Below, one piece after another: positions 6,470 to 6,515 of a stretch of 6,515 nucleotides of DNA (the first letter of the stretch is position 1; the number at the start of each line of letters is the position of its first letter). A program made the position numbers and the translations under genes. The DNA is from an uncultured Clostridia bacterium (GTDB lineage Bacteria; Bacillota; Clostridia; UBA1381): assembly GCA_910585795.1 (NCBI GenBank), contig CAJUFV010000184.1, forward strand, positions 1 to 6,515, given 5' to 3'. The notes beneath the pieces are model-generated. The model worked only from the letters and a program-made list of their open reading frames with translations. It ran no database searches and was not told the origin of the DNA.

Positions 6470-6515
6470 GGAGCGTCGTAACGATATTACTGTCGCCCAT
6501 CACCTCGCCTATAAT
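6441..6515 (-). CDS. C-terminal fragment of an unidentified protein (partial, runs off window)
   Basis: An open frame enters from the right edge and ends at TAA (6443-6441). It gives 24 residues beginning I-I-G-E-V-M-G-D and ending F-Y-T-A-Y-V. The stop lies within the 3' arm of the terminator at 6429-6469, so coding and terminator sequence overlap. Local GC is higher than in the neighbouring intergenic DNA, which favours coding. The fragment is too short to assign; the I-G-E-V string alone is not diagnostic. Confidence 0.4.
   Translation of the reverse strand: MIGEVMGDSNIVTTLQNGFYTAYV

Overview
This is an AT-rich window with strong Shine-Dalgarno sites, consensus sigma-A promoter elements, intrinsic terminators and an S-layer-homology surface protein. 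Together these point to a low-GC Gram-positive anaerobe, most likely class Clostridia. Genus cannot be read from the sequence.

Layout. At 61-1710 (+) lies a secreted, cell-wall-attached protein: signal peptide, three SLH domains, a Ser/Gly/Pro linker built on a 51-bp tandem repeat, a possible FN3-like domain and a C-terminal M15 (VanY-like) zinc peptidase. A perfect 17-bp bidirectional terminator (1724-1761) separates it from a convergent minus-strand operon. That operon encodes two full-length ABC exporter half-transporters (3568-5364, then 1778-3568, overlapping by one base), almost certainly a heterodimer. Further right on the minus strand is tcdA (5627-6376), for tRNA cyclic-t6A modification. 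At the right edge a terminator overlaps the 3' end of an unidentified partial ORF.

The most interesting part is the 262-base gap between tcdA and the ABC pair. It holds a perfect-consensus promoter (TTGACA, 17 bp, TATAAT) and a 20-codon ORF with an excellent ribosome binding site, which standard gene callers would skip. A strong intrinsic terminator then sits directly in front of the transporter genes. Codons 12-16 of the small ORF can pair, 13 of 14 positions, with the terminator's 5' arm, loop and first bases of its 3' arm: a candidate antiterminator. The layout matches, in logic, the Bacillus subtilis bmrB-bmrCD system, in which a leader peptide controls a heterodimeric multidrug exporter by ribosome-mediated attenuation. 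The alternative is that the 20-residue Cys-containing peptide is itself a signal or substrate exported by the transporter. I favour attenuation because the pairing is specific and well placed, but no folding energies or homology searches could be run.
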